A DNA stretch of 19,921 nucleotides from positions 1 through 19,921 of the forward strand of contig UQFM01000029.1 in NCBI GenBank assembly GCA_900540295.1, in the 5' to 3' direction. A model generated the notes under the pieces. It was not told the DNA's origin and ran no database searches. It saw only the letters and a list, made by a program, of their open reading frames with translations. The translations under genes and the position numbers were made by a program. This DNA is from an uncultured Oscillospiraceae bacterium (GTDB lineage Bacteria; Bacillota; Clostridia; Oscillospirales; Acutalibacteraceae). This document shows, one piece after another, positions 1 to 7,307 of this stretch (positions are counted from its first letter, which is position 1; every line of letters starts with the position of its first letter).

Positions 1-2405
1 ATTTTGCGGTCACGCGGGAACACCTCAAACGCGCCGTTGATATAGGCGGGCACAATCGGTACGCCCGCATCGATGGCAAGCACTGCCGCGCCGCTTTTCA
101 TTTCGCGGAAAATGCCGTCCGCACTGCGCGTGCCTTCGGGATGAATCACAACGCCCCAATTTTCATGCAGGCGCTTTTTCAGGCTGTCCATGGTTTTCAT
201 ATTGATACCGCTTCTGTCCACGGGTACCATGCCCGCCGCCTTAATCAGCTTGCGGCTGAACGGGTCGTTGCGGAACAGTTCTTTTTTCGCCATACAGCAG
301 AGCGTTTTAAAACGTTCTTTGGAAAAAGCGGACGAAACATACAGATAGTCGATTTTGGAAACATGGTTGGCGCAGATAATAAAGCCTTTGTCTGTCGGAA
401 TGTTTTCTTTACCGTGTACAGACAGCTTGTATACAAAGCGCGCCGCATTGCGGAAAAAGGTGTAGGTGTAATAATCGCCGTTTGTTTTTTCCTGCGGGTA
501 GTCCACATTTTCCTGCCCGATGGCCTTTTTCTGCGTCCCTTTGTTTTGCAGAGCATCCACCACATCCTGCACGGTCATATCGTCAAAATAGAACCGTTCG
601 ATGTTCACCTTATAGAGGTCTTCCAGCTCCAGCGCCAAGTTGATGGAGCTTAACGAATCCACGGAAAGCTCTGCGAAAATTTTTGTTTCGGGCGAAACGG
701 ATTCAGGTGCGGTATTCGCAATTTTTGCAACCACGCGAATCACCTGAGCCAGCATACCGTCCGCAGAAGCGGCGGAATTTAAATCCTGCTCCCCTTCGGT
801 GCGTTCGCGCAGTGCCTGCTGTTTTAACAGATAGCGTTTCGGCTTTTGTAAAGAGGTACGCGGAATTTCCGACACAAAATGCGTAGTGCTGACGCGCATG
901 TTCTGAATCAGCTTTGCGCCTTTTTCACGGATTTCGGCTTTAATCGCATCCCTGTCCGCCTGTGTAATGCCCTCGGGAACAACGAACGCATGAATTTCGT
1001 CGTAATCGGTGTTTTCATGCGGTACACCGCAGATTACAAATTCTTTTACACCGCGCAAATCACTGTATTTTTCTTCCACATCGTCGGGCGTTACCTTTTT
1101 GCCGCTGGCAAGCACAATGTTTTCTTTGGAACGCCCCGTAATGCGGATATTGCCGCGCGCGTCCTGTTCGCCGAGGTCGCCCGTCATAAAATAGCCGTCC
1201 TCGGTAAATGCCGCCGCAGTCGCCTCGGGGTCTCTGAAGTACCCTTTCATCATATACGGCGATTTTATCAGAATCTCGCCCGTATCACTGAATTTCACGG
1301 AAACGGGCGGATAGGGCTTGCCGCAGGAATCGGTCTGTAAATCCTCGGGGACATTGCCGATGGTCGGGATATTCGTTTCCGAAGCCCCGTAGGTAATAAT
1401 GATATTAAAGCCCGTACCGTAATAGAATTCGGCAACGTCCTTATTTAAAGGCGCGCCCGCAGAGCAAAGGAATTCCAAACTGCCGCCGAAGCCCTCGTGA
1501 ATCGATTTAAACAGCCGTTTACCCAAAAGACTGCCGCTTTTACGGCGCAGACGCAGACAAATCGGGAAAAAGATTTTAAACATCGCCGCTGTAATCGGAC
1601 TTTTCTTGATTTTGCGCATAATCTGCGTCATAAACAGCTCATACACTTTCGGGACTGCGGGGAGCACCGTCGGATGATACTCCGCAAACGCACCCAAAAC
1701 CGCGTCCGCGCTGATGGATTCAATATAGTGTACGTCCGCACCGATAAGCGCAGGACCGAGCACCAAACAGATGACGCCGTAAATATGACTGTTCGGAATA
1801 ATGGCGAGAAAACGCCCTTCGCTCGTCAGCCCCTGTACATCCAGCGTCATACGGGTGGTGTTAATCAGATTGTCATGGTTGTGCATAATTCCCGCCGCCT
1901 TGCGGGTTGTGCCTGAGGAAAAGATGATGCAGGCTATTTCTTCGTTCGGGTCGGGTGTAGCGGGCAGCTCTGCCGAAACGGTTGCGGGAAATCCCGGCAG
2001 TACAGTGCAGTCCAACACATTGAATACGGGAAAGGCATACGGCGGGAGTCCCTCAAATTTCTCCGCTGTTTTCGGGGAAAAGAACGCCGCGCGCACATCG
2101 GACTGTGCGATGAAATCCTGTAATTCCGCCGCTGTCAAAGACGCGTCTAAAAGCGCCGCCGTACAGCGCAGTTTACAAACGGCAAAAAAGGCGATTGTCC
2201 ATTCGGGACAGCCTTCCGAGACAAACGCCACGCGGTCGCCCGCCCGAACACCCGCCGCAGATAGCTTTTGGCTGTACAGTTCGACTTTTTCGAACACTTC
2301 ACCGTAGGTGTAGACGCGTTTGTCACCGTTGTTCATGGTGACAGACATGGCGCGTTTATTCGGATGGGAGACGTTTTGTTTATAAACAGATTCGTAAATG
2401 TTCAT
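1..2405 (-). CDS. Acyl-activating enzyme / acyl carrier / PlsC acyltransferase fusion (partial, C-terminus off the window)
   Basis: The first 801 or so residues are present and the reading frame runs off position 1 without a stop. Three domains appear in order. An AMP-binding (ANL) adenylation domain covers about residues 1-540, with the ATP loop SSGTTRKAAG at 163, YGASET, MTGDLG and a likely catalytic lysine in PRTSLQKPKR at about 521. An acyl-carrier-like domain follows with VDSLSS, its likely phosphopantetheine serine at about 584. A PlsC-type acyltransferase then has NHVSKID (HX4D, His about 681) and HPEGTRS (about 755). By family knowledge, such enzymes activate a fatty acid, load it on a carrier and transfer it to a lysophospholipid or similar acceptor. 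This is comparable to E. coli Aas, which has the domains in the opposite order. The substrate is inferred. The ATG at 2405 has a GGAG ribosome binding site and its own promoter. Domain identity is secure; the exact product is not. Confidence 0.9.
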   Translation of the reverse strand, partial: MNIYESVYKQNVSHPNKRAMSVTMNNGDKRVYTYGEVFEKVELYSQKLSAAGVRAGDRVAFVSEGCPEWTIAFFAVCKLRCTAALLDASLTAAELQDFIAQSDVRAAFFSPKTAEKFEGLPPYAFPVFNVLDCTVLPGFPATVSAELPATPDPNEEIACIIFSSGTTRKAAGIMHNHDNLINTTRMTLDVQGLTSEGRFLAIIPNSHIYGVICLVLGPALIGADVHYIESISADAVLGAFAEYHPTVLPAVPKVYELFMTQIMRKIKKSPITAAMFKIFFPICLRLRRKSGSLLGKRLFKSIHEGFGGSLEFLCSAGAPLNKDVAEFYYGTGFNIIITYGASETNIPTIGNVPEDLQTDSCGKPYPPVSVKFSDTGEILIKSPYMMKGYFRDPEATAAAFTEDGYFMTGDLGEQDARGNIRITGRSKENIVLASGKKVTPDDVEEKYSDLRGVKEFVICGVPHENTDYDEIHAFVVPEGITQADRDAIKAEIREKGAKLIQNMRVSTTHFVSEIPRTSLQKPKRYLLKQQALRERTEGEQDLNSAASADGMLAQVIRVVAKIANTAPESVSPETKIFAELSVDSLSSINLALELEDLYKVNIERFYFDDMTVQDVVDALQNKGTQKKAIGQENVDYPQEKTNGDYYTYTFFRNAARFVYKLSVHGKENIPTDKGFIICANHVSKIDYLYVSSAFSKERFKTLCCMAKKELFRNDPFSRKLIKAAGMVPVDRSGINMKTMDSLKKRLHENWGVVIHPEGTRSADGIFREMKSGAAVLAIDAGVPIVPAYINGAFEVFPRDRK

Positions 2406-2457
2406 CTTATTCTCCGAAGGATAATTATTTTTACAAGTAAGAATACGCAATGTCTGC

Positions 2458-2486
2458 ATTGTATCATAAACACAAAGGGGTGTCAA
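2458..2486 (-). promoter_or_regulatory. Promoter of the acyl-activating fusion gene
   Basis: On the minus strand there is a perfect TTGACA (2486-2481), a 17-bp spacer and TACAAT (2463-2458), with an extended -10 TGA just before it. The predicted transcription start is near 2451, giving a leader of about 45 bases before the ATG at 2405. The match to a housekeeping sigma-A promoter is excellent. Confidence 0.8.
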
Positions 2487-2533
2487 CAAATCGACAGATT
2501 TTACAACATTTGCACAAGTGCACCCGCATATCT

Positions 2534-2785
2534 TCAGTCTATACCAAACAGCTCGTTCGGTGTAATATGAAAGGTTTTGCATATCGCAAGGATTTCAATA
2601 TCCGTGATAAACCGCTGTCCCGATTCCATGCGCTGTATGGCGTTTTTGTCTACATCTATGCCGATTAACTGTAATTTCTCCGCCAGCATACGTTGGCTCA
2701 TATAGGGCGTCTGCGCCTTTCGGATTTCCGAAAGCTTTACGCCGCAGGCATTGTTTCTGCCGTTTTGGGCTTTATTTTTAAACAT
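2534..2785 (-). CDS. Small XRE-family helix-turn-helix transcriptional regulator
   Basis: This 83-residue protein is almost entirely a Cro/CI-type helix-turn-helix domain. The recognisable pieces are KLSEIRKAQ (helix 1), SQRMLAEKLQ (helix 2), DKNAIQRMESGQRFITD (the recognition helix region with the usual RxExGxR pattern) and ILAICKTFHITPNELFG. It binds DNA in the cytoplasm and has no room for a separate sensor domain. The ATG has GAGG six bases upstream. The upstream region carries two near-identical 21-bp sites (2799-2819 and 2852-2872), the nearer one lying just upstream of the ribosome binding site, so autorepression is a reasonable inference. It sits between birA and the acyl-activating fusion gene on the same strand. 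Whether it controls either of them is unknown. Confidence 0.88.
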   Translation of the reverse strand: MFKNKAQNGRNNACGVKLSEIRKAQTPYMSQRMLAEKLQLIGIDVDKNAIQRMESGQRFITDIEILAICKTFHITPNELFGID

Positions 2786-2798
2786 AAAACACCTCGGT

Positions 2799-2819
2799 TT
2801 GACATTTAGTGCTTGTCAA
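2799..2819. promoter_or_regulatory. Operator-like site 1 for the XRE regulator
   Basis: This is a 21-bp imperfect inverted repeat with ends TTGACATTTA and TTGTCAA. It shares its outer half-sites and length with the site at 2852-2872, and the two start points are 53 bp apart, close to five helical turns. It lies just upstream of the XRE ribosome binding site, where a bound repressor would block transcription of the gene. The assignment to the XRE protein is inference from position and symmetry. Confidence 0.6.
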
Positions 2820-2841
2820 CAAGGCTATTTTATGCTATAAT
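2813..2841 (+). promoter_or_regulatory. Plus-strand promoter between the two operator-like sites
   Basis: TTGTCA (2813-2818), a 17-bp spacer and TATAAT (2836-2841), with an extended -10 TGC. Its -35 box lies inside operator-like site 1 and its -10 box touches the 43-bp palindrome. The transcript would start near 2848, pass through the palindrome and run antisense into the 3' end of birA. No plus-strand gene with a ribosome binding site follows, so the promoter may be fortuitous or may make a short antisense RNA. Confidence 0.45.
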
Positions 2842-2883
2842 CTCCTGTATATTGACATTTACTAAATGTCAATATACAGGAGA
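2841..2883. repeat. Perfect 43-bp palindrome containing operator-like site 2
   Basis: Two 21-base arms (2841-2861 and 2863-2883) are exact reverse complements around a single C at 2862. The core 2852-2872 is a 21-bp site with TTGACATTTA and TAAATGTCAA halves, matching the second site next to the XRE gene. There is no T-run on either side, which argues against an ordinary terminator. It could be an operator, an RNA hairpin in the birA 3' region, or, less likely, an assembly-made inverted duplication. Confidence 0.85.
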
Positions 2884-2918
2884 CGCCCAAAAAGCATTCT
2901 GTTTGATACGGATTCAGC

Positions 2919-3710
2919 TTACCGAATGTGAATGACCTCACCTGAGGTAATGACCTTTTCGCCCTCGGCACAGCTGACCAAAAGACCGCCGTTTTCCGCG
3001 AAGTCGAGCGCGCGCGCATCAAATTCGCTGTCGGGCGTAATGACACGTACCATTTGCCCGAGCGTTGCCGAGCAGGCCTTTAAACGGCCAATGGCATCGC
3101 GGCTGTCCTCGGTGAGCGCGTGACTGCGGAGAATGCATCTGTCCATATTGTGTACAAGTTCAATGCAAAGCTCGTTGCGGTCAATTTCCTCGGTGCAGTA
3201 ATCGCCGACAGCGCCTGCGATACAGTCCACATCGTCAGGGAATGCGCCGCGCTGTACGTTTAAGCCGACCCCGACCGCAATATATTTCGGTCGGTTGCCG
3301 ACATTCACCGCTTCACACAGAATCCCGCAAAGCTTTCTGCCCTCATACAGCACATCGTTCGGCCATTTGACAGTTGTTTCCAAGCCGAACATATTGTAAA
3401 GCGTATCGCGCACGGCAAGACCCGCCAAAGCGGGCAGCAACTCAAAATTCTTCTCCTGCCCTGTCAGCTCATACACTGCCGTTAAATACAGCCCTGTGCC
3501 TGCGGGCGAGGAAAAACTGCGCCCCAGCCGACCTTTGCCCGCCGTCTGGCAGTCGGCAACCACCAGTGCGCCGCCGCCCTTGTTTTCGTTGCAAAGCTTT
3601 TTGGCGACATTGTTGGTCGAATCGGTTTCGGGGTAAAAATATACACGGCGTTTCATTCTGTATTGACGGATTTGATAAATGAGGTTCTTTTCATTCAAAT
3701 CACGCACCAT
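2919..3710 (-). CDS. birA: Biotin--[acetyl-CoA-carboxylase] ligase (group I, no DNA-binding domain)
   Basis: This enzyme makes biotinyl-5'-AMP and attaches biotin to a lysine of the biotin carrier protein, the step that activates acetyl-CoA carboxylase for fatty acid synthesis. The signatures are YPETDSTNN near the start, GKGRLGRSFSSPAGTGLYLT (biotin/ATP loop), KWPNDVLYEGRKLCGILCE (catalytic lysine region) and a short C-terminal SH3-like domain ending in GEVIHIR. At about 263 residues it lacks the N-terminal helix-turn-helix of repressor-type BirA, so it should not regulate biotin genes itself. I prefer the ATG at 3710, which has GAGAGG ten bases upstream. A TTG further upstream at 3728 is in frame but has no such site. 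Its gene diverges from the ABC exporter. Confidence 0.93.
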   Translation of the reverse strand: MVRDLNEKNLIYQIRQYRMKRRVYFYPETDSTNNVAKKLCNENKGGGALVVADCQTAGKGRLGRSFSSPAGTGLYLTAVYELTGQEKNFELLPALAGLAVRDTLYNMFGLETTVKWPNDVLYEGRKLCGILCEAVNVGNRPKYIAVGVGLNVQRGAFPDDVDCIAGAVGDYCTEEIDRNELCIELVHNMDRCILRSHALTEDSRDAIGRLKACSATLGQMVRVITPDSEFDARALDFAENGGLLVSCAEGEKVITSGEVIHIR

Positions 3711-3733
3711 ATCGGCACATCCTCTCAAATATG

Positions 3734-3762
3734 TTGATTATTTTTTTGCATAGTAGTAAAAT
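3734..3762 (+). promoter_or_regulatory. Promoter of the ABC exporter genes
   Basis: TTGATT (3734-3739), a 17-bp spacer and TAAAAT (3757-3762). Transcription should begin near 3769, about 60 bases before the ATG at 3830. It faces the minus-strand promoter at 3811-3783. Confidence 0.6.
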
Positions 3763-3782
3763 GGAAAATACAATTATTATGT

Positions 3783-3811
3783 ATTTTATCATATTCTAAA
3801 ACCGCAATCAA
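3783..3811 (-). promoter_or_regulatory. Promoter of birA
   Basis: On the minus strand: TTGATT (3811-3806), a 17-bp spacer ending in TATGA and TAAAAT (3788-3783). Both hexamers are identical to those of the opposing exporter promoter. The expected start is near 3776, so the two transcripts would overlap by a few bases at their 5' ends. Confidence 0.6.
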
Positions 3812-3829
3812 GTGGAGGTAAACGGATTT

Positions 3830-4741
3830 ATGCGATTACAAACCGAAAATTTAACCAAAAGCTTTGGCGAGAAGCAGGTGCTCAAAGGCGTGTCCTTTGC
3901 AGTGGAAAGCGGACGCGCACTCGGTCTGTTGGGACGCAACGGCGCGGGTAAAACCACAACCATCCGCATCATTATGCAGGTGTTTTCGCCCGACAGCGGC
4001 AAGGTGCTGTTAGACGGAACGCCTTTGCACACGGACCGTGTGCAAATCGGCTATCTGCCCGAGGAACGCGGGCTGTATCCGAAAAAACCGATTTTGGAAC
4101 AGCTTCTGTATTTCGGGAAGCTGGGCGGGCTTTCCAAAAAGCAGGCGGCGGCGCAAGCCGAACGGCTGCTGGCACGCCTTGGAATGGCGGAATACCGAGA
4201 CAAACGGTTGGATACGCTTTCCAAAGGCAATCAGCAGAAGATACAGCTGGTGGCAACCTTAATTACCGACCCTGACATTGTAATTTTGGACGAACCGTTT
4301 TCAGGGCTTGACCCTGTAAATGCCAAGCTGCTCAAGGATCTTGTAAAGGAAATGATTGCTGAGGGCAAGCTTGTGCTGTTTTCCAGCCATCAGATGAATT
4401 ATATTGAGGAATTCTGCAACGACATCGTGATTCTCCATGACGGAAAAGCCGTTCTTTCGGGGGACATCGGTGAAATCAAGCGCGGCTTTGACCGCCGCAC
4501 CGTAGAAATTGTCACAACGGAAAGCAATGCTGTGATGTCATTCCTGCAAAAGCACAAAAGCGAGGCGGTGCAGAAAGCAGAGGCTTCGGAAAATCTTGTG
4601 ACGGTCACGCTTGCCCGTGCCGAAGACAAGGCGGTGCTGTATGCACTGTTGGCGGACTGCGCCGATAAAATCGATGCGTTCCGTGTAAAAGAACCGACGC
4701 TCAACGAGATATTTGTACATTATACGGAGGATGCCAAATGA
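3830..4741 (+). CDS. ABC transporter ATP-binding protein, NatA-like exporter subunit
   Basis: This is the cytoplasmic ATPase of an ABC-2 type exporter. It has Walker A GRNGAGKTTT, a Q-loop region near GYLPEERGLYPK, the signature LSKGNQQK, Walker B DIVILDEPFSGLDP and the switch histidine in SSHQMN. After the nucleotide-binding domain there is a C-terminal extension of about 80 residues (from FDRRTVEIV) like the DUF4162 tail of the NatA/YhaQ group. The ATG at 3830 has GGAGGT ten bases upstream; a GTG at 3812 is in frame but lies before that site. The stop overlaps the start of the permease gene as ATGA, so the two are translationally coupled. NatAB exports sodium in Bacillus, but substrates vary in this group and the one here is not known. 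Confidence 0.92.
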   Translation: MRLQTENLTKSFGEKQVLKGVSFAVESGRALGLLGRNGAGKTTTIRIIMQVFSPDSGKVLLDGTPLHTDRVQIGYLPEERGLYPKKPILEQLLYFGKLGGLSKKQAAAQAERLLARLGMAEYRDKRLDTLSKGNQQKIQLVATLITDPDIVILDEPFSGLDPVNAKLLKDLVKEMIAEGKLVLFSSHQMNYIEEFCNDIVILHDGKAVLSGDIGEIKRGFDRRTVEIVTTESNAVMSFLQKHKSEAVQKAEASENLVTVTLARAEDKAVLYALLADCADKIDAFRVKEPTLNEIFVHYTEDAK

Positions 4742-5988
4742 AACAGTTTCGGACAATTTTTGGGTTTGAATACCTGAGCTATGCCAAAAACAAAGTGTTT
4801 GTGGGGCTGACGGCACTGCTGATTGCGGTGATGGCGGTTGTCTTGTTTTATCCGCGGTTTGCAGGGGATAAAACACAAACGGAGAACACGCCGTTTTCGA
4901 GTACCGCGAAAAATATTGCCGTTGCAAGTGCCGAATCGCCGGAAATTGCCGAGGAAACCGCCGCGTTTCTGCGCGAGGGGCTTCGTCAGCATCAGTTTAC
5001 CGCGGCGGACGGTGACGAGACCGCGCTGAAGGCACATGTTTCGGACGGCACCTATGATGCGGCAATCCTGCTGACAGACGCATCCAACTATAAATATATT
5101 GTGGAAACCGCCGCAATGACGGATATGACCGAAATGACCGTGCAGGAAATGCTGACAGTAAAATATCAGTATGTCCGTTTGGCGGCGCTGGGACTTTCCG
5201 CAGAGGAAGCCGCAGGCGTCATGCAGGCGTCTGTGACAGCGGAAACCGTCATTTTAGGCAACGACCAAAGCAAAAATTTCTTTTACACCTATATTTTAAT
5301 GTTCCTGCTGTATATGGCTGTGCTTTTGTACGGGCAGTTTGTGGCGCAGAGCGTCGCCGTGGAGAAAAGCTCGCGCGCCATGGAACTGCTGATTACTTCG
5401 GCAAAGCCTGTGAATCTGATGTTCGGCAAAGTGCTCGGTGCGGGCGCGGCGGGCTTTACACAGTTAGTGCTTCTGCTCGGCAGTGCGTTTGTGTTCTACG
5501 GCGTCAACAAAAGCTATTGGGCGGGCAATACAATCGTCGAAAGTATTTTCGCTATGCCGCTTTCCATGCTTTTATACACCGTCCTGTTCTTCGTGCTGGG
5601 GTATTTGCTGTATTCGTTCCTGTACGGTGCGCTTGCGTCTTTGGCGAGCCGTTTGGAGGACATCAACACTTTGGTTATGCCCGTAACCTTTTTGATGATT
5701 GCATCCTTTATGATTACCGTATTTTCCATGATGAACGATGTGGACAACGGCGTGATGAAGGCGGCGTCCTTTATTCCGTTCACTTCGCCGATGGCAATGT
5801 TTACCCGCATTGCATTGGGGCATGTGGAAAGCTATGAGATTGTAATTTCCGTAATTGTTTTGATAGTTTCCACCGTTTTCATCGGATATTTGGCGGCGGC
5901 GATTTATAAAATCGGCGTGCTGATGTACGGCAAACCGCCGAAGCCGCAGGAGCTGGTGCGCGCCCTGCGCGGCAACCGTGCAAAATAA
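4738..5988 (+). CDS. ABC-2 type permease, NatB/YhaP-like
   Basis: This 416-residue membrane subunit pairs with the preceding ATPase, overlapping it by four bases. One membrane segment lies at about residues 19-39. An extracytoplasmic domain of about 140 residues follows, and then five more segments at about 182-205, 230-257, 272-300, 312-330 and 366-392. This layout, with a large outside loop between helices 1 and 2, is typical of the ABC2_membrane_3 family exporters. The sequence MELLITSAKPVNLMFGK after the second helix is the usual cytoplasmic coupling region. The substrate could be sodium, a peptide or an antibiotic and cannot be told from the sequence. A strong bidirectional terminator follows 33 bases after the stop. 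Confidence 0.9.
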   Translation: MKQFRTIFGFEYLSYAKNKVFVGLTALLIAVMAVVLFYPRFAGDKTQTENTPFSSTAKNIAVASAESPEIAEETAAFLREGLRQHQFTAADGDETALKAHVSDGTYDAAILLTDASNYKYIVETAAMTDMTEMTVQEMLTVKYQYVRLAALGLSAEEAAGVMQASVTAETVILGNDQSKNFFYTYILMFLLYMAVLLYGQFVAQSVAVEKSSRAMELLITSAKPVNLMFGKVLGAGAAGFTQLVLLLGSAFVFYGVNKSYWAGNTIVESIFAMPLSMLLYTVLFFVLGYLLYSFLYGALASLASRLEDINTLVMPVTFLMIASFMITVFSMMNDVDNGVMKAASFIPFTSPMAMFTRIALGHVESYEIVISVIVLIVSTVFIGYLAAAIYKIGVLMYGKPPKPQELVRALRGNRAK

Positions 5989-6020
5989 GCGAACGGCAGG
6001 GTTCTTTTAGGCACACAAAA

Positions 6021-6057
6021 CGGCAGGATACCGTACGGTATCCTGCCGCTTCGCTTT
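6021..6057. terminator. Bidirectional intrinsic terminator between convergent genes
   Basis: A perfect 13-bp stem (6021-6033 with 6036-6048) closes on a two-base centre. It is followed by CTTCGCTTTTTC on the plus strand and by TTTTGTGTG on the minus strand. It sits between the exporter permease and the convergent YbjQ-like gene and can serve both. Confidence 0.85.
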
Positions 6058-6086
6058 TTCGGTACGCACATCCGCGTAGGGGAGGT

Positions 6087-6401
6087 TTACACAATCACCG
6101 CAGTCCCTGCGGCGGTGACCATCAGCATATTGCCCTGACCCAGTACCTCGTAGTCAATATCAATACCGATAACGGCATTGGCGCCCATCTGTTCGGCGCG
6201 CTGTGCCATTTCCCGAATTGCGGACTCCCGCGCTTCAATCAATTCATCCTCGTAGGAATTGGAACGTCCGCCGAAAAAGTTGGTTAAGCCCGCCGCAAAA
6301 TCTTTCACAAAGTTTACGCCTGCGACAACCTCGCCGCAAACAATGCCTAAGTAATTTTTGACGGGATAGCCCTCTACCTGCGGTGTTGTTGTTAAAATCA
6401 T
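6087..6401 (-). CDS. YbjQ/UPF0145 family protein (putative heavy-metal-binding domain)
   Basis: The protein of 104 residues covers the whole YbjQ (DUF74) family. Diagnostic stretches are MILTTTPQVEGY at the start, GIVCGEVVAGVNFVKD, REMAQRAEQMGANAVIGIDIDYE and a C-terminal strand TAAGTAVIV. Members form small pentameric rings; the heavy-metal-binding label in databases rests on weak evidence, so the role is unknown. The ATG has AGGAGA six bases upstream. It lies 34 bases downstream of the DUF1836 gene on the same strand and probably shares its transcript. Confidence 0.9.
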   Translation of the reverse strand: MILTTTPQVEGYPVKNYLGIVCGEVVAGVNFVKDFAAGLTNFFGGRSNSYEDELIEARESAIREMAQRAEQMGANAVIGIDIDYEVLGQGNMLMVTAAGTAVIV

Positions 6402-6435
6402 ACGGATTCTCCTTTTTATAAAATATTTCAAAGCA

Positions 6436-6999
6436 TCAGGCGAACAGCGCGTTGTATTCTGCGTCCGCCTGTTTTTTGATTTCGGAAGCGATAAAGCCCA
6501 GCACCATACAAAGCACGGCGCGGCGCAGTTTTTCGCCTGCCTGTGCATTCGGCACACGGTAATTTGCCATACGGCTGTCTATAATCGAGGCAATCACCTC
6601 GCGGTCGGTCGAGTGCATACGGTCCGCCTCAAATATGACCGAACACAGCAAGCTGAACAGTTCACGGTCGGGAATAATATCGTCACTGCGGTCATCCACA
6701 CGTCCGTTTATGTATGCCATCAGTGCAATGATTTTTTCAAGCTGCATGGAATTGCGCAGCATGTTGATGATGACAATGCGTACAATCTGCGCTTCGCCGT
6801 ATCGCTTGCCCGTCGGATTTTCCACCCAGCCGCGCTTGACCCAATTTTGAATCGTGGAGCCTTCCAAGCCTGTCAGTTCGCGCAGCTGTGAAAGCGTTAA
6901 GCCTTTTGTGACTGCCAAAACGGGAGACAAAACGGCAAAAGCGTTTTGCTGTAACCCTTCTGTCCACGGCAATACCGTGCCGGGCACATTTTGTAACAT
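6436..6999 (-). CDS. DUF1836 domain-containing protein, probable DNA-binding regulator
   Basis: The protein has 187 residues. After a short N-terminal stretch it contains a MerR-like helix-turn-helix: LTLSQLRELTGLEGSTIQNWVKRGWV, then a wing-like KRYGEAQIVRIVIINMLR and an all-helical C-terminal part that probably makes dimers. This matches the DUF1836 family, common in Firmicutes and not functionally characterised to my knowledge. The start at 6999 (MLQN) has AAGGAGAG seven bases upstream. An ATG at 7023 is in frame but would place that site inside the gene. A good promoter lies at 7058-7030. Its target genes are unknown; the adjacent YbjQ-like gene is in the same likely transcript. Confidence 0.82.
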   Translation of the reverse strand: MLQNVPGTVLPWTEGLQQNAFAVLSPVLAVTKGLTLSQLRELTGLEGSTIQNWVKRGWVENPTGKRYGEAQIVRIVIINMLRNSMQLEKIIALMAYINGRVDDRSDDIIPDRELFSLLCSVIFEADRMHSTDREVIASIIDSRMANYRVPNAQAGEKLRRAVLCMVLGFIASEIKKQADAEYNALFA

Positions 7000-7029
7000 G
7001 GTTTTCTCTCCTTCTTTTATCATGGATTG

Positions 7030-7058
7030 ATTGTATCATAGGTTCGCAGGAACTGCAA
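7030..7058 (-). promoter_or_regulatory. Promoter of the DUF1836/YbjQ-like pair
   Basis: On the minus strand: TTGCAG (7058-7053), a 17-bp spacer and TACAAT (7035-7030) with an extended -10. The 11 bases TATGATACAAT are the same as in the promoter at 2458-2486. The start is expected near 7023. Confidence 0.7.
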
Positions 7059-7246
7059 CGGCGGATTTTGACGGAAAAACGTGTGTTTTTACCGTTTTTG
7101 ACTTGTTTTATATTGCCGTACCGCCTTTTTGTATCCGCAGTTCGGTTTTTGGTCTGTTTTCGGAAGATTTTTACAAAACAACATGAAAAAAGGGAAAAAT
7201 CGGCAAAAAAGCATATAACAAACAGACAGGAAATCCAACAAAAAGG
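7059..7246. other. AT-rich spacer between divergent promoters, no gene seen
   Basis: Together with its flanking promoters this gene-free stretch covers 7000-7307. It is rich in A/T runs. A 60-codon open frame at 7068-7250 begins with TTG, has no ribosome binding site and no recognisable motif, so I do not call it a gene. An imperfect inverted repeat near 7072-7096 (CGGAAAAAC...GTTTTTACCG) is the only structure I see. Confidence 0.6.
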
Positions 7247-7275
7247 TTGATTTTTAATTTGAATCTATATATACT
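7247..7275 (+). promoter_or_regulatory. Promoter of the rRNA methyltransferase/lipid kinase operon
   Basis: TTGATT (7247-7252), a 17-bp spacer and TATACT (7270-7275). Transcription should begin near 7282, about 26 bases before the ATG at 7308. Confidence 0.68.
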
Positions 7276-7307
7276 TATTTTGAATACGATTAGGAATGGT
7301 ATAACAA

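Noticed and set aside
879..1340. Plus-strand frames within 141-2307, such as this one
   Set aside because: They lie opposite the acyl-activating fusion gene, whose minus-strand frame shows uninterrupted adenylation, carrier and acyltransferase motifs.
2841..2883. The 43-bp palindrome as a birA terminator
   Set aside because: It is long and AT-rich, and neither side has a run of T, so an operator or RNA structure is more likely, although weak termination cannot be excluded.
7068..7250. A 60-codon plus-strand frame in the gap between the DUF1836 and methyltransferase genes
   Set aside because: It needs a TTG start, lacks a ribosome binding site and overlaps the -35 box of the downstream promoter.
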